Shown one piece after another: positions 8,312 through 17,872 of a DNA stretch of 64,000 bases; positions within the stretch are counted from its first letter, which is position 1; every line of letters starts with the position of its first letter. The stretch covers positions 1 to 64,000 of the forward strand of contig NZ_PDCP01000013.1 of NCBI RefSeq assembly GCF_002553505.1, read 5' to 3'. The translations under genes were made by a program, and so were the position numbers. The DNA is from Mycolicibacterium agri (GTDB taxonomy: Bacteria > Actinomycetota > Actinomycetes > Mycobacteriales > Mycobacteriaceae). Below the pieces are notes generated by a model, which was given only the letters and a program-made list of their open reading frames with translations, made no database searches and was not told the origin of the DNA.

Positions 8312-9313
8312 ATGAATACCGAGCACATCGACATCGGGCTGGCCCGTTATTCGGACTGGGCCTTCACGTCGTCGGTCGTCGTGCTCGTGGTCGCCCTGCT
8401 GTTCCTGGCCGTCGAACTCGCCTACACCCGCAGCCGTAAGGTCGCCGACCGCGAACTCATCGCGGCGGGCGCGCCCTCGGGCTCGGACGCCGCCGCGGTG
8501 AGTGCCGACAGCGACAGGCCCGGTGTCGTCGTCGACGCACCCAACCGCCCGTTCGACGAGCGCATCGGCCGGTCGGGGCTGCTGCTGGTGTACGCCGGAA
8601 TCGCGCTGCTGTTCGCGTGCATCGTGCTGCGCGGCCTGGCCACCTCGCGGGTGCCGTGGGGCAACATGTACGAGTTCATCAACCTGACCTGCTTCTCGGG
8701 TCTGGTCGCGGCGGCCGTCGTGCTGCGCCGCCCGCAGTACCGCACGCTGTGGGTGTTCGTGCTGGTGCCGGTGCTGATCCTGCTGACGGTGTCGGGCCGG
8801 TGGCTCTACACCAACGCCGCGCCGGTGATGCCTGCGCTGCAGTCTTACTGGCTGCCCATCCACGTGTCGGTGGTCAGCCTCGGCTCCGGCGTCTTCCTGG
8901 TCGCCGGTGTGGCCAGCATCCTGTTCCTGGTCAAGATGTCCAAGCTCGGCGCGCCGGACGCCGAAGGCGGGCTCGCCCGCGTCGTCGCACGCCTGCCCGA
9001 CGCCCAGACTTTGGACCGCATCGCCTACCGCACAACGATTTTCGCGTTTCCTGTGTTCGGCTTCGGCGTCATCTTCGGCGCCATCTGGGCCGAGGAGGCC
9101 TGGGGCCGCTACTGGGGGTGGGACCCCAAGGAGACGGTGTCGTTCATCGCCTGGGTGGTCTACGCGGCCTATCTGCACGCCCGCTCGACGGCGGGATGGC
9201 GGGACAAGAAAGCCGCGTGGATCAACGTCGCCGGCTTCGTCGCGATGGTGTTCAACCTGTTCTTCATCAACCTTGTCACCGTGGGCCTGCACTCGTACGC
9301 CGGCGTCGGCTGA
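8312..9313 (+). CDS. ccsB: Cytochrome c biogenesis protein CcsB (CcsA/ResC family)
   Basis: A 333-residue polytopic protein with about eight hydrophobic segments. The haem-handling tryptophan-rich motif is WGRYWGWDPKE, followed by TVSFIAWVVYAAYLHAR, and conserved histidines flank it. It works with ResB to attach haem to apocytochromes on the outer face of the membrane. It is the last gene of the system II cluster here. The start ATG at 8312 overlaps the stop of the second 12-codon mini-ORF and has only a moderate purine-rich upstream region (GAAGGCGGA), so its translation may depend on the leader repeats. Confidence 0.94.
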   Translation: MNTEHIDIGLARYSDWAFTSSVVVLVVALLFLAVELAYTRSRKVADRELIAAGAPSGSDAAAVSADSDRPGVVVDAPNRPFDERIGRSGLLLVYAGIALLFACIVLRGLATSRVPWGNMYEFINLTCFSGLVAAAVVLRRPQYRTLWVFVLVPVLILLTVSGRWLYTNAAPVMPALQSYWLPIHVSVVSLGSGVFLVAGVASILFLVKMSKLGAPDAEGGLARVVARLPDAQTLDRIAYRTTIFAFPVFGFGVIFGAIWAEEAWGRYWGWDPKETVSFIAWVVYAAYLHARSTAGWRDKKAAWINVAGFVAMVFNLFFINLVTVGLHSYAGVG

Positions 9314-9343
9314 GCCGGCATGTCAATGAGAGGGGACTAGCCG

Positions 9344-10528
9344 TTGTCTGACCATCCGTCGCCTGACTTCCGGTCGCAACAGCGGTTCACCAATCCGGCG
9401 ACCCAGGAGGTGTCGCCACCGCCGGAGTGGACCGACCCCACGCCGCCGACCGGGTTTCCCGTCAGCACGCCTGATCCGCAGCCGGCCCCGGCGCCGCAGG
9501 CACCGTTGGACCAGCCGGTGAACCAGGCGCCGCTGCACCAAACCCCCCAAACATCCGAAGCGCCGCACCAGGGCCACAATCAAGTCCCGGCCTACCCCGA
9601 GCTGTCAACGGCGTCGCTGCTGCGCAACATCAAGCGGCCGCCGTCGTCGGGCTGGCGGCGCTGGGTGTATCTGCTGTCGGGCAAGCAGATCAACCTGGGC
9701 GAGAGCCCGAAGGTGGTGCACTACAACAACTTGCTCGCGCAGGTGAACCGGCCGCTGCAGGGCTGCTACCGGATCGCGCTGCTGTCGCTGAAGGGCGGCG
9801 TCGGCAAGACGACGATCACCGCCACGCTGGGCGCAACGTTCGCCTCGATCCGCGGCGACCGCGTGGTGGCCGTCGACGCCAACCCCGACCGCGGCACGTT
9901 GAGCCAGAAGGTGCCGCTGGAAACGCCGGCGACCGTGCGGCATCTGCTGCGCGACGCCGAGGGAATCGAGCGCTACAGCGACGTCCGCAGCTACACCTCG
10001 CAAGGCCCGAGCAGGCTGGAGGTGCTGGCCTCCGAAAGCGACCCCGCGGTGTCCGAGGCGTTCAGCGCCGAGGACTACACCAGGACGCTCGACGTGCTGG
10101 AACGGTTCTATAGCCTGGTCCTCACCGACTGCGGCACCGGGCTGATGCACTCGGCAATGTCGGCGGTGTTGGCCAAGGCCGACGTGCTGATCGTGATCAG
10201 CTCCGGGTCGGTGGACGGGGCGCGCAGCGCGTCGGCGACACTGGACTGGCTCGACGCGCACGGCCACGAGGATATGGTGAAGAACTCGATCGCGGTGATC
10301 AACGCGGTGCGGCCGAGGTCAGGCAAGGTCGACATGCAGAAGGTCGTCGACCACTTCTCCCGCCGCTGCCGCGCGGTGCGACTGGTGCCGTTCGACCCGC
10401 ATTTGGAAGAAGGCGCGGAGATCAGCTTGGAACGGCTGCGGCGCGAAACCCGCGACGCGCTGATCGAACTCGCGGCGGTGGTTGCCGACGGTTTTCCGGG
10501 CACACGGGTACCCGACGACCTGTTCTAG
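9344..10528 (+). CDS. MinD/ParA-like ATPase with proline-rich N-terminus
   Basis: A 394-residue protein. Residues 1-90 are rich in Pro and Gln and likely disordered; the rest is a SIMIBI-class ATPase with a deviant Walker A KGGVGKTT at 150-157, a switch region DANPDRGTL and a later DCGTG motif. The combination of a proline-rich tail and MinD-like ATPase resembles mycobacterial proteins of the Rv0530/EspI-like type; the function is not settled. The start is TTG 9344, preceded by the Shine-Dalgarno GAGAGGGGA. It follows ccsB by 30 bp and may be in the same transcript. Confidence 0.88.
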   Translation: MSDHPSPDFRSQQRFTNPATQEVSPPPEWTDPTPPTGFPVSTPDPQPAPAPQAPLDQPVNQAPLHQTPQTSEAPHQGHNQVPAYPELSTASLLRNIKRPPSSGWRRWVYLLSGKQINLGESPKVVHYNNLLAQVNRPLQGCYRIALLSLKGGVGKTTITATLGATFASIRGDRVVAVDANPDRGTLSQKVPLETPATVRHLLRDAEGIERYSDVRSYTSQGPSRLEVLASESDPAVSEAFSAEDYTRTLDVLERFYSLVLTDCGTGLMHSAMSAVLAKADVLIVISSGSVDGARSASATLDWLDAHGHEDMVKNSIAVINAVRPRSGKVDMQKVVDHFSRRCRAVRLVPFDPHLEEGAEISLERLRRETRDALIELAAVVADGFPGTRVPDDLF

Positions 10529-10537
10529 GCCGCGCGG

Positions 10538-10702
10538 CTAGTTCGAACGAGGATTGTCCTTGTTCCCGAGCGAGCGCAAGAACTCTGGGTCGTCGTCGGG
10601 GCCGATCGTGCGCGTCGTCGGGCGGCTGGCCGTGGCATTAGTCAGCCGCCAGCCGAGGTAGATCAGCCCGGCCAGGACGAGTACGAGGAGCAAATAAGCC
10701 AC
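10538..10702 (-). CDS. Small single-TM protein
   Basis: A 54-residue protein with one N-terminal membrane segment (AYLLLVLVLAGLIYLGW) and a polar tail ending DDDPEFLRSLGNKDNPRSN. I choose GTG 10702 because AGGAGG lies 8 bp upstream; a longer reading to 10777 crosses the divergent promoter region. A TATATT box at about 10722-10727 would place transcription just upstream of the ribosome site. It is convergent with the MinD-like gene and divergent from the DUF4229 gene. No function is known. Confidence 0.75.
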   Translation of the reverse strand: MAYLLLVLVLAGLIYLGWRLTNATASRPTTRTIGPDDDPEFLRSLGNKDNPRSN

Positions 10703-10752
10703 GCAAAAAACCTCCTGCAAGTCAATATACGCGCCGTCGGTAGGCTCGGGCC

Positions 10753-11061
10753 GTGTCTGAAGCACGATCTGGATCACGCCTCGTCATCGACGTACTGGCG
10801 TATATGGGGGCCCGTCTGCTGCTCGTCGTCGCACTCACGGCAGTGATCTTCGGCGGAGGACGACTGCTCGGCATCCGCGACTTTCCGCTCGTGGTCGCGC
10901 TGCTGTTCGCCATCGTGATCGCGCTGCCGCTGGGCATCTGGCTGTTCGCCCCGCTGCGCCGGCGCGCCACCGCGAGCATCGCCGCGTTCGACGAGCGCAG
11001 GCGCCGCGAGCGCGAACAGCTGCGCTCCCGGCTGCGCGGCGAAGAGCCGCCTGCGGAGTAG
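10753..11061 (+). CDS. DUF4229 small membrane protein
   Basis: A 102-residue protein with two membrane segments (ARLLLVVALTAVIFGGG and PLVVALLFAIVIALPLGIWLF). A highly charged C-terminal tail (FDERRRREREQLRSRL) follows. This matches the DUF4229 family found throughout mycobacteria; its function is unknown. The start is GTG 10753. It is the positional equivalent of Rv0531. Confidence 0.85.
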   Translation: MSEARSGSRLVIDVLAYMGARLLLVVALTAVIFGGGRLLGIRDFPLVVALLFAIVIALPLGIWLFAPLRRRATASIAAFDERRRREREQLRSRLRGEEPPAE

Positions 11062-11066
11062 CGGCG

Positions 11067-12039
11067 GTGGGAACGCGCGAGGCGTTCGGCGCCGAATTCG
11101 TTGGCGCCGAAGGGTTCCTCAATACGCCGACGTACGGTTTGCCGCCGAGCTTCGAGTTCGACGCGCTGCAGGAATGCCTGAGCGCCTGGCGGGCCGGCGC
11201 TGGTGGGTGCGCCGGTCGAGTCGGTGGCGATGGCGGCGAGCGCCTCGGCGGCGCTGAGCCTGGTGGCCGCCGCGGTGCCCGACGGCGCCCGGGTCGCGAC
11301 GTTGACGGGTGAATTCACCAGCACCAGTTTTCCGTTCGCCGCACAAGAGGTGCGTGGCGTCAGCATCACCGAGCTCGGTCCCGACGAATTGGTCGCGACC
11401 GCCGCCGACTACGACGTGATCACCGCCAGCCTGGTGCAGTCGGCCACCGGCGCGGTGTTGGACGTCGACGCGCTGCGGGCCAACGTTGCGGGCACCGACA
11501 CGCTGATCGTCCTCGACATCACACAGGCGCTCGGCTGGAAGAACATCGCGCTGCCGTGGGCCGACATCACCGTCGCCGCCGCGTACAAGTGGCTGCTGGC
11601 GCCGCGCGGCACCGCGTGGATGTCGTTGAGCGACCGCGTCGCCAGCCGAATGATCCCGCACGCCGCCAACTGGTATGCCGGCGAGGAGCCGTGGGAGTCG
11701 ATCTACGGGCTGCCGCTGCGACTGGCCGCCGACGCGCGCCGGTTCGACGTGTCGCCGACGTGGTTCAGCGCGCTCGGGTGCGGGCTGACGCTGCCGTGGC
11801 TGGCGTCGCTGGACCGCGCGGCCGTCGAGGCGCACACGCTGGGACTCGCGAACCGGTTGCGCACTGAACTCGATCTGCCGCAAGGGAATTCGGCGATCGT
11901 GTCGATCCCGACGGCGGCCGCCGACCAACTTGCCGAGGCGGGGATCCGCGCCTCGATCCGCGCAGGCGCCGTCCGCGTGGGCTTCCACCTGTACAACACC
12001 GACGACGACCTGGACCGCCTGCTTGACGTGCTGCGCTAG
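11067..12039 (+). pseudogene. Class V aminotransferase-like protein, frameshifted
   Basis: Two frames together make one PLP-dependent class V aminotransferase-fold protein. The first frame (11067 to about 11195) encodes GTREAFGAEFVGAEGFLNTPTYG and on to ECLSAWRA; the second (about 11197-12039) continues ALVGAPVESVAMAAS to the end. The switch needs one base to be skipped near 11196, inside GGCCGGCG. The PLP lysine is in AAYKWLLAPRGTAW in the second frame, and ITQALGW supplies the upstream Asp. Either the gene is inactive or the base is a sequencing or assembly error; both halves are otherwise well preserved, which favours a recent event or an error. The gene ends 2 bp before the left island repeat. 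Confidence 0.75.
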
Positions 12040-12041
12040 CT

Positions 12042-12061
12042 CTCACCCCGCGGCGTCCTGC
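12042..12061. repeat. Left boundary direct repeat of the island
   Basis: CTCACCCCGCGGCGTCCTGC matches 49264-49283 at 19 of 20 positions. Read on the minus strand it spells the last codons and stop (QDAAG-stop) of the gene at 49265-49987, with one synonymous change. It lies between the aminotransferase stop and the Rhs-like gene stop (12064), exactly at the end of the accessory gene block. Confidence 0.8.
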
Positions 12062-12063
12062 GC

Positions 12064-15000
12064 TCAAGGGTGAAGTGTGATTGTGCGGGCGCCGATATTG
12101 CCTGCGCTGTCGCGGATCTTGAGCCTCCAGGTGATCGGCGCAACCGGCGGCGGCGCAGGTCCGCCTGGGGGGACAGGCGGCGGCGGTGCGATGGTCACCG
12201 TCGCGGTGGTTCCGGCGATCGTGACTGTTGCGCGCGAGGTGCTCGGCGGTTGGTCGACGACGGTGAACGGTCCTGTTCCGCCGGTGACGGTCAGTGCCAG
12301 TGGGGCGGCTTGTGTCACATCGAAGGTGGCCGCATCGAGGGTGAAGTTCGGATTGACGGTGATGTCGAAGGCGCGTTCCACACCGGGCGCGAAGCGCACG
12401 ACGACATGGACGACTTGCGACGCCTCGACGAACCGGTCCCCGGTAGCGGTGAATTTCCACCGCTCCCCGCGGGGCGGGCGGTCGCTGTCACGACTGGCGC
12501 GCAGCACAGTGCCGGCGACGACGATGCTCGGCGGGCCCGCGACCTTGATCGGCAGATCCAGATCAAATGAGCCGTTGGCGGTCATTGTGGCGGGTCCGCC
12601 GCCGACCGGCAGTGCGGGCAGGTCGGTGACGGTGACGAGAAAGTCGCGCACCGGGATCCAGAACTCTTTGTCGAGATAGCTGCGCCTGCCGGCCAGGGTC
12701 GAGACGTCGGGATGGTCGAGGTCGAACAGCGTGGGGTCGGTCGGCCGGACCGGAGCCCAGATCCGAACCCGTACATCGGTGGGCAGCGTCACCCCGGCAG
12801 ACGGCTTGTCGACGGTGAGCTGCCATCCGCCGCCCGCGGGCCGGGGCGTCACCGTGACACCCTTGTCGCCGACGGCTTGCCATCCGATGGTGCTGTGCCC
12901 TGCGACGGTCAGGTCGTGCTTTTCGGTGATGAATCGGGCGATCTTCGGGCCCGTGGGAGCGACGCCCGTTGCGGGGGGCATCTGCCAGGGCACGTCGTCC
13001 GGCCCCAGCATGACCTTGCTTTCGACGGTGATGGTCGCCTCCGCGGTGTGCGCGTCCGAGTCGGCAGGGTGCGCGAGTGCGTCGGGAGCGGTCGCCGACC
13101 ACACCGCTGGACTTGCAGGCACCAGGTAGCAGCCCAGGGCCTGCCATACTCGCGGGGGGATCGGGACAATCGCACGCAGCCGTGGCCGCATCAATGTGTT
13201 TTTGGGGACCTGAAGGAGCTGTGTGAGCGTGGCGGCGCCGCCCACGGGTGGGCCGTCGACCGTCAGCGGGGTCGGTGCCGGCGCCGTGGCGCTCACCGGC
13301 TCGTAGAGGTCTTCGGGCAGCAACGCGTCGGCGGCGGGTGCGAATTGCACAATGTCGGCCTTTGCACCGAAATCGAAGTAATCGTTGAAGGTCAGTAGGT
13401 GGGAGCCGGGCTCGTCGCATGCTGCCAGTGCGGTGTTACGGCTCTGGTAGCCGTCGGCGTAGGACATCAGCCGCACCGCGCCGCCGAGTTGTTCTGTGAC
13501 GTTGGCGTTCGACATGTTCGCCGCGACCGACAGTTGGGCGTTGAACTTGTCGTCGACCGACAGCAGAGTGGAATAGAGGTTGCCGCTCTTGCGACTTGCC
13601 TGTTGTTCAAGGAAGTTTCGCGGCCCGTCGGGCAGTAACAGCTTGATGAAACCCATGAACGGCGTCCAGGCTTTCATGTCCAGCGCCCGAGTCAGCGCCC
13701 GTCCGAGCACGACTTTCCAGTCTTTCGACTGGGGCACATCGTCTTGCACTTTGGGGATGGCGTCGATGATGGCCTGGTTCACCGGGTTGAAGACGCTCGA
13801 CCAGTCGTCGAAGTTCGTCGACAGAATCGCACGGCGGGCGTCGGCATCGGGCAGCGCGGGCCCGAGGATCACGAAGCTCCAGATGATTTGCATCAATCCA
13901 CCGATGCTTGCGATCTCGAACCAGTTGCTGTCTTCGAATCCGGCCGCGCCCAGGTCCGCGAGCGGGTGGTAGTCCATCCATTTGACATCGTTGCGATCTC
14001 TACCGTTGGCTACCAGCACATCTCGAACGGTCCGAAACGCGCCTTGCAACGGTAATGCGCCCAGAATTGGTCCCCACCAAGTGTTTTGGAGCGTATGGGT
14101 GAGTTCGTGATCGGCCAGTGAATCCGCAAGGGTCAACCTGGTACGGGGCCCTTCGGGTACCTGCGCTTCGGCAGGGTATGCGAAGACCGGCCCCCCTCCT
14201 GGCTCGGGGCGAGTCACTCCGGTCTTGACGAATCCGCGTACGTCCAGCTTGAAGGCGCCGCTTGCGTCGGGCGCGATCTCCTGTCGGTACCGCCGTGGAT
14301 GGTCGTCGGCATCCGGCTCCCAGAAGTGAGAGGTGCCGTTCTTGGTGATCTTCAGTTCGGTCGCCAGCAGCCAGTAATCGGCGCCGGCGACCGTGACCGG
14401 CTCCCAGTAGTCGCCGAAATCCGGATGCATGTCAGCGGGCCGCGGGTTCGCCTGCAGGAAGAATCGCCAACCACTCGGTTGTCGGTCGGCCGTGAAGCCC
14501 GGCCCGCTCGTCGGGATTGCCGGCACCAGCCCCATGATCGCGTTCGGCCACGTCCCATAGGTACTCGGCTTGTCGCCCCCGGTGTGTTTGACAAATCGAG
14601 CCGACGACAGCCTGGTGTTGATCGTGGGGCCCGCGGCGGTGCATTTGGTCAATGTGAACGGCCCGGCTCCGATGAGCTCGTCGACCGTGTCGACGCCGAC
14701 CGTTCCGACCGCCGCGATTTCGCGTACCAGCCGCGGTGAGTCGTCTATCAGCACCGCCTGTTTGGCCGCGAACAGCGCCGTCGAAGCAACGGTTGCGGTG
14801 AGCACGTCACCGGTCTGAGTTATGTTGGTGCCCTTGTCGGTTCCCCGGTTGGTCTCCTTGAGCCGTGCGACTTTGACGCGTCCGGCTGCCAACCCGCTCG
14901 GCGCTTCGTCGAGCGTGATCGATGCGTCTACCGCGGGTGTCCCTGGGGTCCCTCCGGGTCCGGGCGGTCCGGCCCCTACGGCCTCGGCGACGGCGGTGAC

Positions 15001-17865
15001 ACGGCCGTACCGACTGTCCGTCCCCGATGTCACCTGCACCAGGTCGTCCACGGCGAAAGGTTGATTGCCGGAGAAGGTGATCCGCGTAGGGCTACCCGTC
15101 GGGTCGGTGTAGGCGCCGTTGGCAGCGGTGCCGTCGGGGGCCAGCCGGTAGAGCGTGGATCCCGCGACCGCGGTTCCACCCAAAGTGGGTGTTACGGTCA
15201 CGGCCAGCGACACCGAGTCCACAGCGGTGTAGGCGTGCGGGCGTTCGGCCGGCGCACCACCACCGGTTGGCGCACAACGGTATACGTCTCCCACTGACAC
15301 CGGGTGAGCGGGCGCGGCGAGCTCGATCTGGTTCGGTTTGGCGGCAGCCGCTCGTAACGTCCAGCCGCTGCTGGTAAGTGTCGAGACGGTGAGCTTCTGC
15401 ACGGTGACAGAGCCGCGCAGGTCGGGTCGGCTCTTGAACCGGGCAGGCAGCTCGTGGTCGAGGATCGCGACCGGCTCCGCCGCTGCCACGACGGTGAGTG
15501 CCGTCCCGTATGCCGCCGCGAGCGGTCCGGCCGAGATGCCCAGCACCGTGCCTTTGGCGATGCCCGAATCAGTTGGCACATCCACGGCGAACCACGCTTC
15601 GGGGACAAGATCAGCGGTGCTGATCTGCCCGCTGGTGACGCCGTATTCGTCCACGGTCAGCGTGGCGCGATCGCCGCCGGAGGTCGGTGCGGGCATCGAC
15701 TCGGGCAGCGGATGGGCGAGAAACACGGTGCCGCGCGCGTGCTTCTCGCCGGCTTTGGCATGGTCCTCGAAGGTCTGCCCGGTGGGGCGAACGCCGACCG
15801 CGTTGCCGGGTCCGCGTGTCCACCAGCAGGCGTACACCCTCTTACGCCCGTCGCTTGTGCCGGTGATGACAAGGATTGAGGAACGGGCAACGAATGCGAA
15901 CCGGCGGGTGTCGAGGCTGGGCGTCCCGTCGGCCTTGGGTGTCCCCCCGATGTCATCGAGTTCGAGCACCCGGGGTCGGTCCAGCTGGCGGAAGTAATGT
16001 CTGCTCTCCCACGCCACGTGGCCGATGGTGATGCATCGATCACCCCCGATCCCCGCAAAACCCCTTGGTACGAAGCCGTTCAGCGCCAGCCCCATGGTGC
16101 CGAGCCGAGCGCTTCCCGTCGCCCCGCGCAGACCGAAGATCGAGTGCTGCGGCCAGGCGTGCCGACCGCCGAAGTAGCCGAAGAGCCCGATGACTTCGCC
16201 GTAGAAGTTGAGTGGGGCGAACAGGAACAGTGACAGGGAGGTCAGGGTCGCACCCCATGTCGGGCCCAGCAGCAGTGTCAGGAAGAAGTTCCACCCGGCG
16301 AAGTGCCCGTCATGGTCGGGACGGGTCAGGGGGTCGTAATGACTCAGCGCGTATGCGTGAATCATGTTGGACGGGGCCTCCTGCGGCAGACCAGCGGCGG
16401 GCTGGCCGGACAGGCGACGGGGATCGTCAGCTTCGCCGTGCCACGGGTCCGGGGTGAGGAAGCCGCCGGTTTCCGGGTCGAGTTCGCGGGCGCCGAAGCA
16501 GATCAGCGGTGTGTTGCCGTCGGCGATGTGTCCGAACAACGTTGGGCGCCAACCGACGCCGACTTCGACGTGGCCGAACGGTGGTTGCAGCGCGTCGCGG
16601 AATCGCCACCCCGTTTCGGCGTTGGCCACGCCGAGCAGGCTGCCCAACGGGTCGGTGAGGTAGATCTCGTCGATGGCGTCATCGGCGTCGCATCGGGCAA
16701 TCGCCCGTCCGTTCCACCACAGGAAACGGCAGACGGGGTCGCCCGCTGTCGTGGTGACCGACCACAGCCGGCCGGTCGTGTCGCGATGTTCGTGATAGCC
16801 GATGCCGTTCACCGTCAATGAAATCCGTCGACCGATTCCGTCCCAACCGTATTCGACGGTGCTGTCGGGTGTGGTCACCGAGGTGAGTTGACCCAGGGGG
16901 TCGTATCGGTAACTTGTGACGTGTTCGCGACAGGTCCGGGTCACGCGTCTGCCGTTTCTGTCGTACTCATAGCGCACGGTATGCATCGGCCCGATCAGTT
17001 TGCGGATCCGGGCACCGGCATCGGTGCGCACGACAGTGCGTATGCCGTCGGTAACCATTGCGCTCAATTCGTTGCCCGTGTATTGGCGAGCGTGTTGGGT
17101 CGACTGCGAAGTACTCGCGTCGTGCTCGGTCCAACCGGTAAGCCGTCCGCGCTTGTCGCGGGTGTACTCGACGACCCGTCCACCGTGCCACGTCCGACGA
17201 CTGACTCTGCCTGCCACATCCAAATCGGTGTCGACGACCGGTGTTTCATCTTGGTCGATCCACCGCTGACGACAGTCGAGGGCGATTTCGCTCCAGCAGC
17301 GTGATGGAACGGCGGCGCGGTCGACGGCGAACTGGGTTTGATCTGGCGATTCGGTGACGGTGAGCAGCGTGGGGCCGTTCAGCCGGCTCAGCTGCCAGCG
17401 TCCGTCTGCCCAGGCACAGACCAAGTCGTCGAAGCCGGGAGCGCTCACTCGTCGTGGTCGGCCGTCGTCGTCGGCATCGATCCGAAGAACCGCGCTCTCG
17501 CGCTCGATGCGAATGCTGCGCTCGCACAGCTCGGTTCGGGTGGCGATGCCGGTCGCATCGGTCACCTCCAACCGATGAGTCCTGTCGACCTGCGCGGCTT
17601 GTGAGGGTGAGAGGCCGAAGGCGCGCAGGGCCGCCGGAATGGTGACTGGAGTCGTCAGCTCGATGAGCGGCGTTCCTTCGCCGGTGACCACACCGAGGTA
17701 GCCTGCATCCTCGTCACGGTGCACGATGAGCTCGGTGCCGTCGGCCATTTCGATACCGACGGTGTGTCCGGCCGCGTCGCGCCATAGTCGTCGCCGCCCG
17801 CGGGCCGGGTCATCGAGTGTGACTTGGGTCGCTCGCTGCGTAGCCCGTTGATCCGTGGTCGTCAT
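12064..17865 (-). CDS. Giant Rhs-like protein with HELTH metalloprotease motif, candidate CIS cargo
   Basis: A 1933-residue protein ending the CIS gene run, 7 bp after the preceding gene. Residues about 230-375 contain YD/RHS-type repeats (YDRNGRR, YDPLGQLTSV, WDGIGRR). DPLGSLLGVANAETG (405-419) and ARELDPETGGFLTPDP (459-474) are the typical end of an Rhs core, followed by NMIHAYALSHYDPL. The cage part is short compared with usual Rhs proteins. A hydrophobic patch follows at 523-565. A zinc-peptidase signature HELTH is at 1253-1257 with a possible third ligand in NWFEIAS (Glu1317) or YHP (His1300). The remainder is Gly/Pro-rich beta structure with Ig-like C-terminal strands. Rhs proteins and HExxH domains are known among secreted toxins and CIS cargo; the activity here is inferred. 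Confidence 0.75.
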   Translation of the reverse strand: MTTTDQRATQRATQVTLDDPARGRRRLWRDAAGHTVGIEMADGTELIVHRDEDAGYLGVVTGEGTPLIELTTPVTIPAALRAFGLSPSQAAQVDRTHRLEVTDATGIATRTELCERSIRIERESAVLRIDADDDGRPRRVSAPGFDDLVCAWADGRWQLSRLNGPTLLTVTESPDQTQFAVDRAAVPSRCWSEIALDCRQRWIDQDETPVVDTDLDVAGRVSRRTWHGGRVVEYTRDKRGRLTGWTEHDASTSQSTQHARQYTGNELSAMVTDGIRTVVRTDAGARIRKLIGPMHTVRYEYDRNGRRVTRTCREHVTSYRYDPLGQLTSVTTPDSTVEYGWDGIGRRISLTVNGIGYHEHRDTTGRLWSVTTTAGDPVCRFLWWNGRAIARCDADDAIDEIYLTDPLGSLLGVANAETGWRFRDALQPPFGHVEVGVGWRPTLFGHIADGNTPLICFGARELDPETGGFLTPDPWHGEADDPRRLSGQPAAGLPQEAPSNMIHAYALSHYDPLTRPDHDGHFAGWNFFLTLLLGPTWGATLTSLSLFLFAPLNFYGEVIGLFGYFGGRHAWPQHSIFGLRGATGSARLGTMGLALNGFVPRGFAGIGGDRCITIGHVAWESRHYFRQLDRPRVLELDDIGGTPKADGTPSLDTRRFAFVARSSILVITGTSDGRKRVYACWWTRGPGNAVGVRPTGQTFEDHAKAGEKHARGTVFLAHPLPESMPAPTSGGDRATLTVDEYGVTSGQISTADLVPEAWFAVDVPTDSGIAKGTVLGISAGPLAAAYGTALTVVAAAEPVAILDHELPARFKSRPDLRGSVTVQKLTVSTLTSSGWTLRAAAAKPNQIELAAPAHPVSVGDVYRCAPTGGGAPAERPHAYTAVDSVSLAVTVTPTLGGTAVAGSTLYRLAPDGTAANGAYTDPTGSPTRITFSGNQPFAVDDLVQVTSGTDSRYGRVTAVAEAVGAGPPGPGGTPGTPAVDASITLDEAPSGLAAGRVKVARLKETNRGTDKGTNITQTGDVLTATVASTALFAAKQAVLIDDSPRLVREIAAVGTVGVDTVDELIGAGPFTLTKCTAAGPTINTRLSSARFVKHTGGDKPSTYGTWPNAIMGLVPAIPTSGPGFTADRQPSGWRFFLQANPRPADMHPDFGDYWEPVTVAGADYWLLATELKITKNGTSHFWEPDADDHPRRYRQEIAPDASGAFKLDVRGFVKTGVTRPEPGGGPVFAYPAEAQVPEGPRTRLTLADSLADHELTHTLQNTWWGPILGALPLQGAFRTVRDVLVANGRDRNDVKWMDYHPLADLGAAGFEDSNWFEIASIGGLMQIIWSFVILGPALPDADARRAILSTNFDDWSSVFNPVNQAIIDAIPKVQDDVPQSKDWKVVLGRALTRALDMKAWTPFMGFIKLLLPDGPRNFLEQQASRKSGNLYSTLLSVDDKFNAQLSVAANMSNANVTEQLGGAVRLMSYADGYQSRNTALAACDEPGSHLLTFNDYFDFGAKADIVQFAPAADALLPEDLYEPVSATAPAPTPLTVDGPPVGGAATLTQLLQVPKNTLMRPRLRAIVPIPPRVWQALGCYLVPASPAVWSATAPDALAHPADSDAHTAEATITVESKVMLGPDDVPWQMPPATGVAPTGPKIARFITEKHDLTVAGHSTIGWQAVGDKGVTVTPRPAGGGWQLTVDKPSAGVTLPTDVRVRIWAPVRPTDPTLFDLDHPDVSTLAGRRSYLDKEFWIPVRDFLVTVTDLPALPVGGGPATMTANGSFDLDLPIKVAGPPSIVVAGTVLRASRDSDRPPRGERWKFTATGDRFVEASQVVHVVVRFAPGVERAFDITVNPNFTLDAATFDVTQAAPLALTVTGGTGPFTVVDQPPSTSRATVTIAGTTATVTIAPPPPVPPGGPAPPPVAPITWRLKIRDSAGNIGARTITLHP

Positions 17866-17872
17866 CTCTGTC

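Noticed and set aside
12042..12073. TCACCC/GGGTGA hairpin at the left island edge as a terminator
   Set aside because: The stem is only six bases with a 19-base loop and no T run; the direct repeat explains the sequence better.
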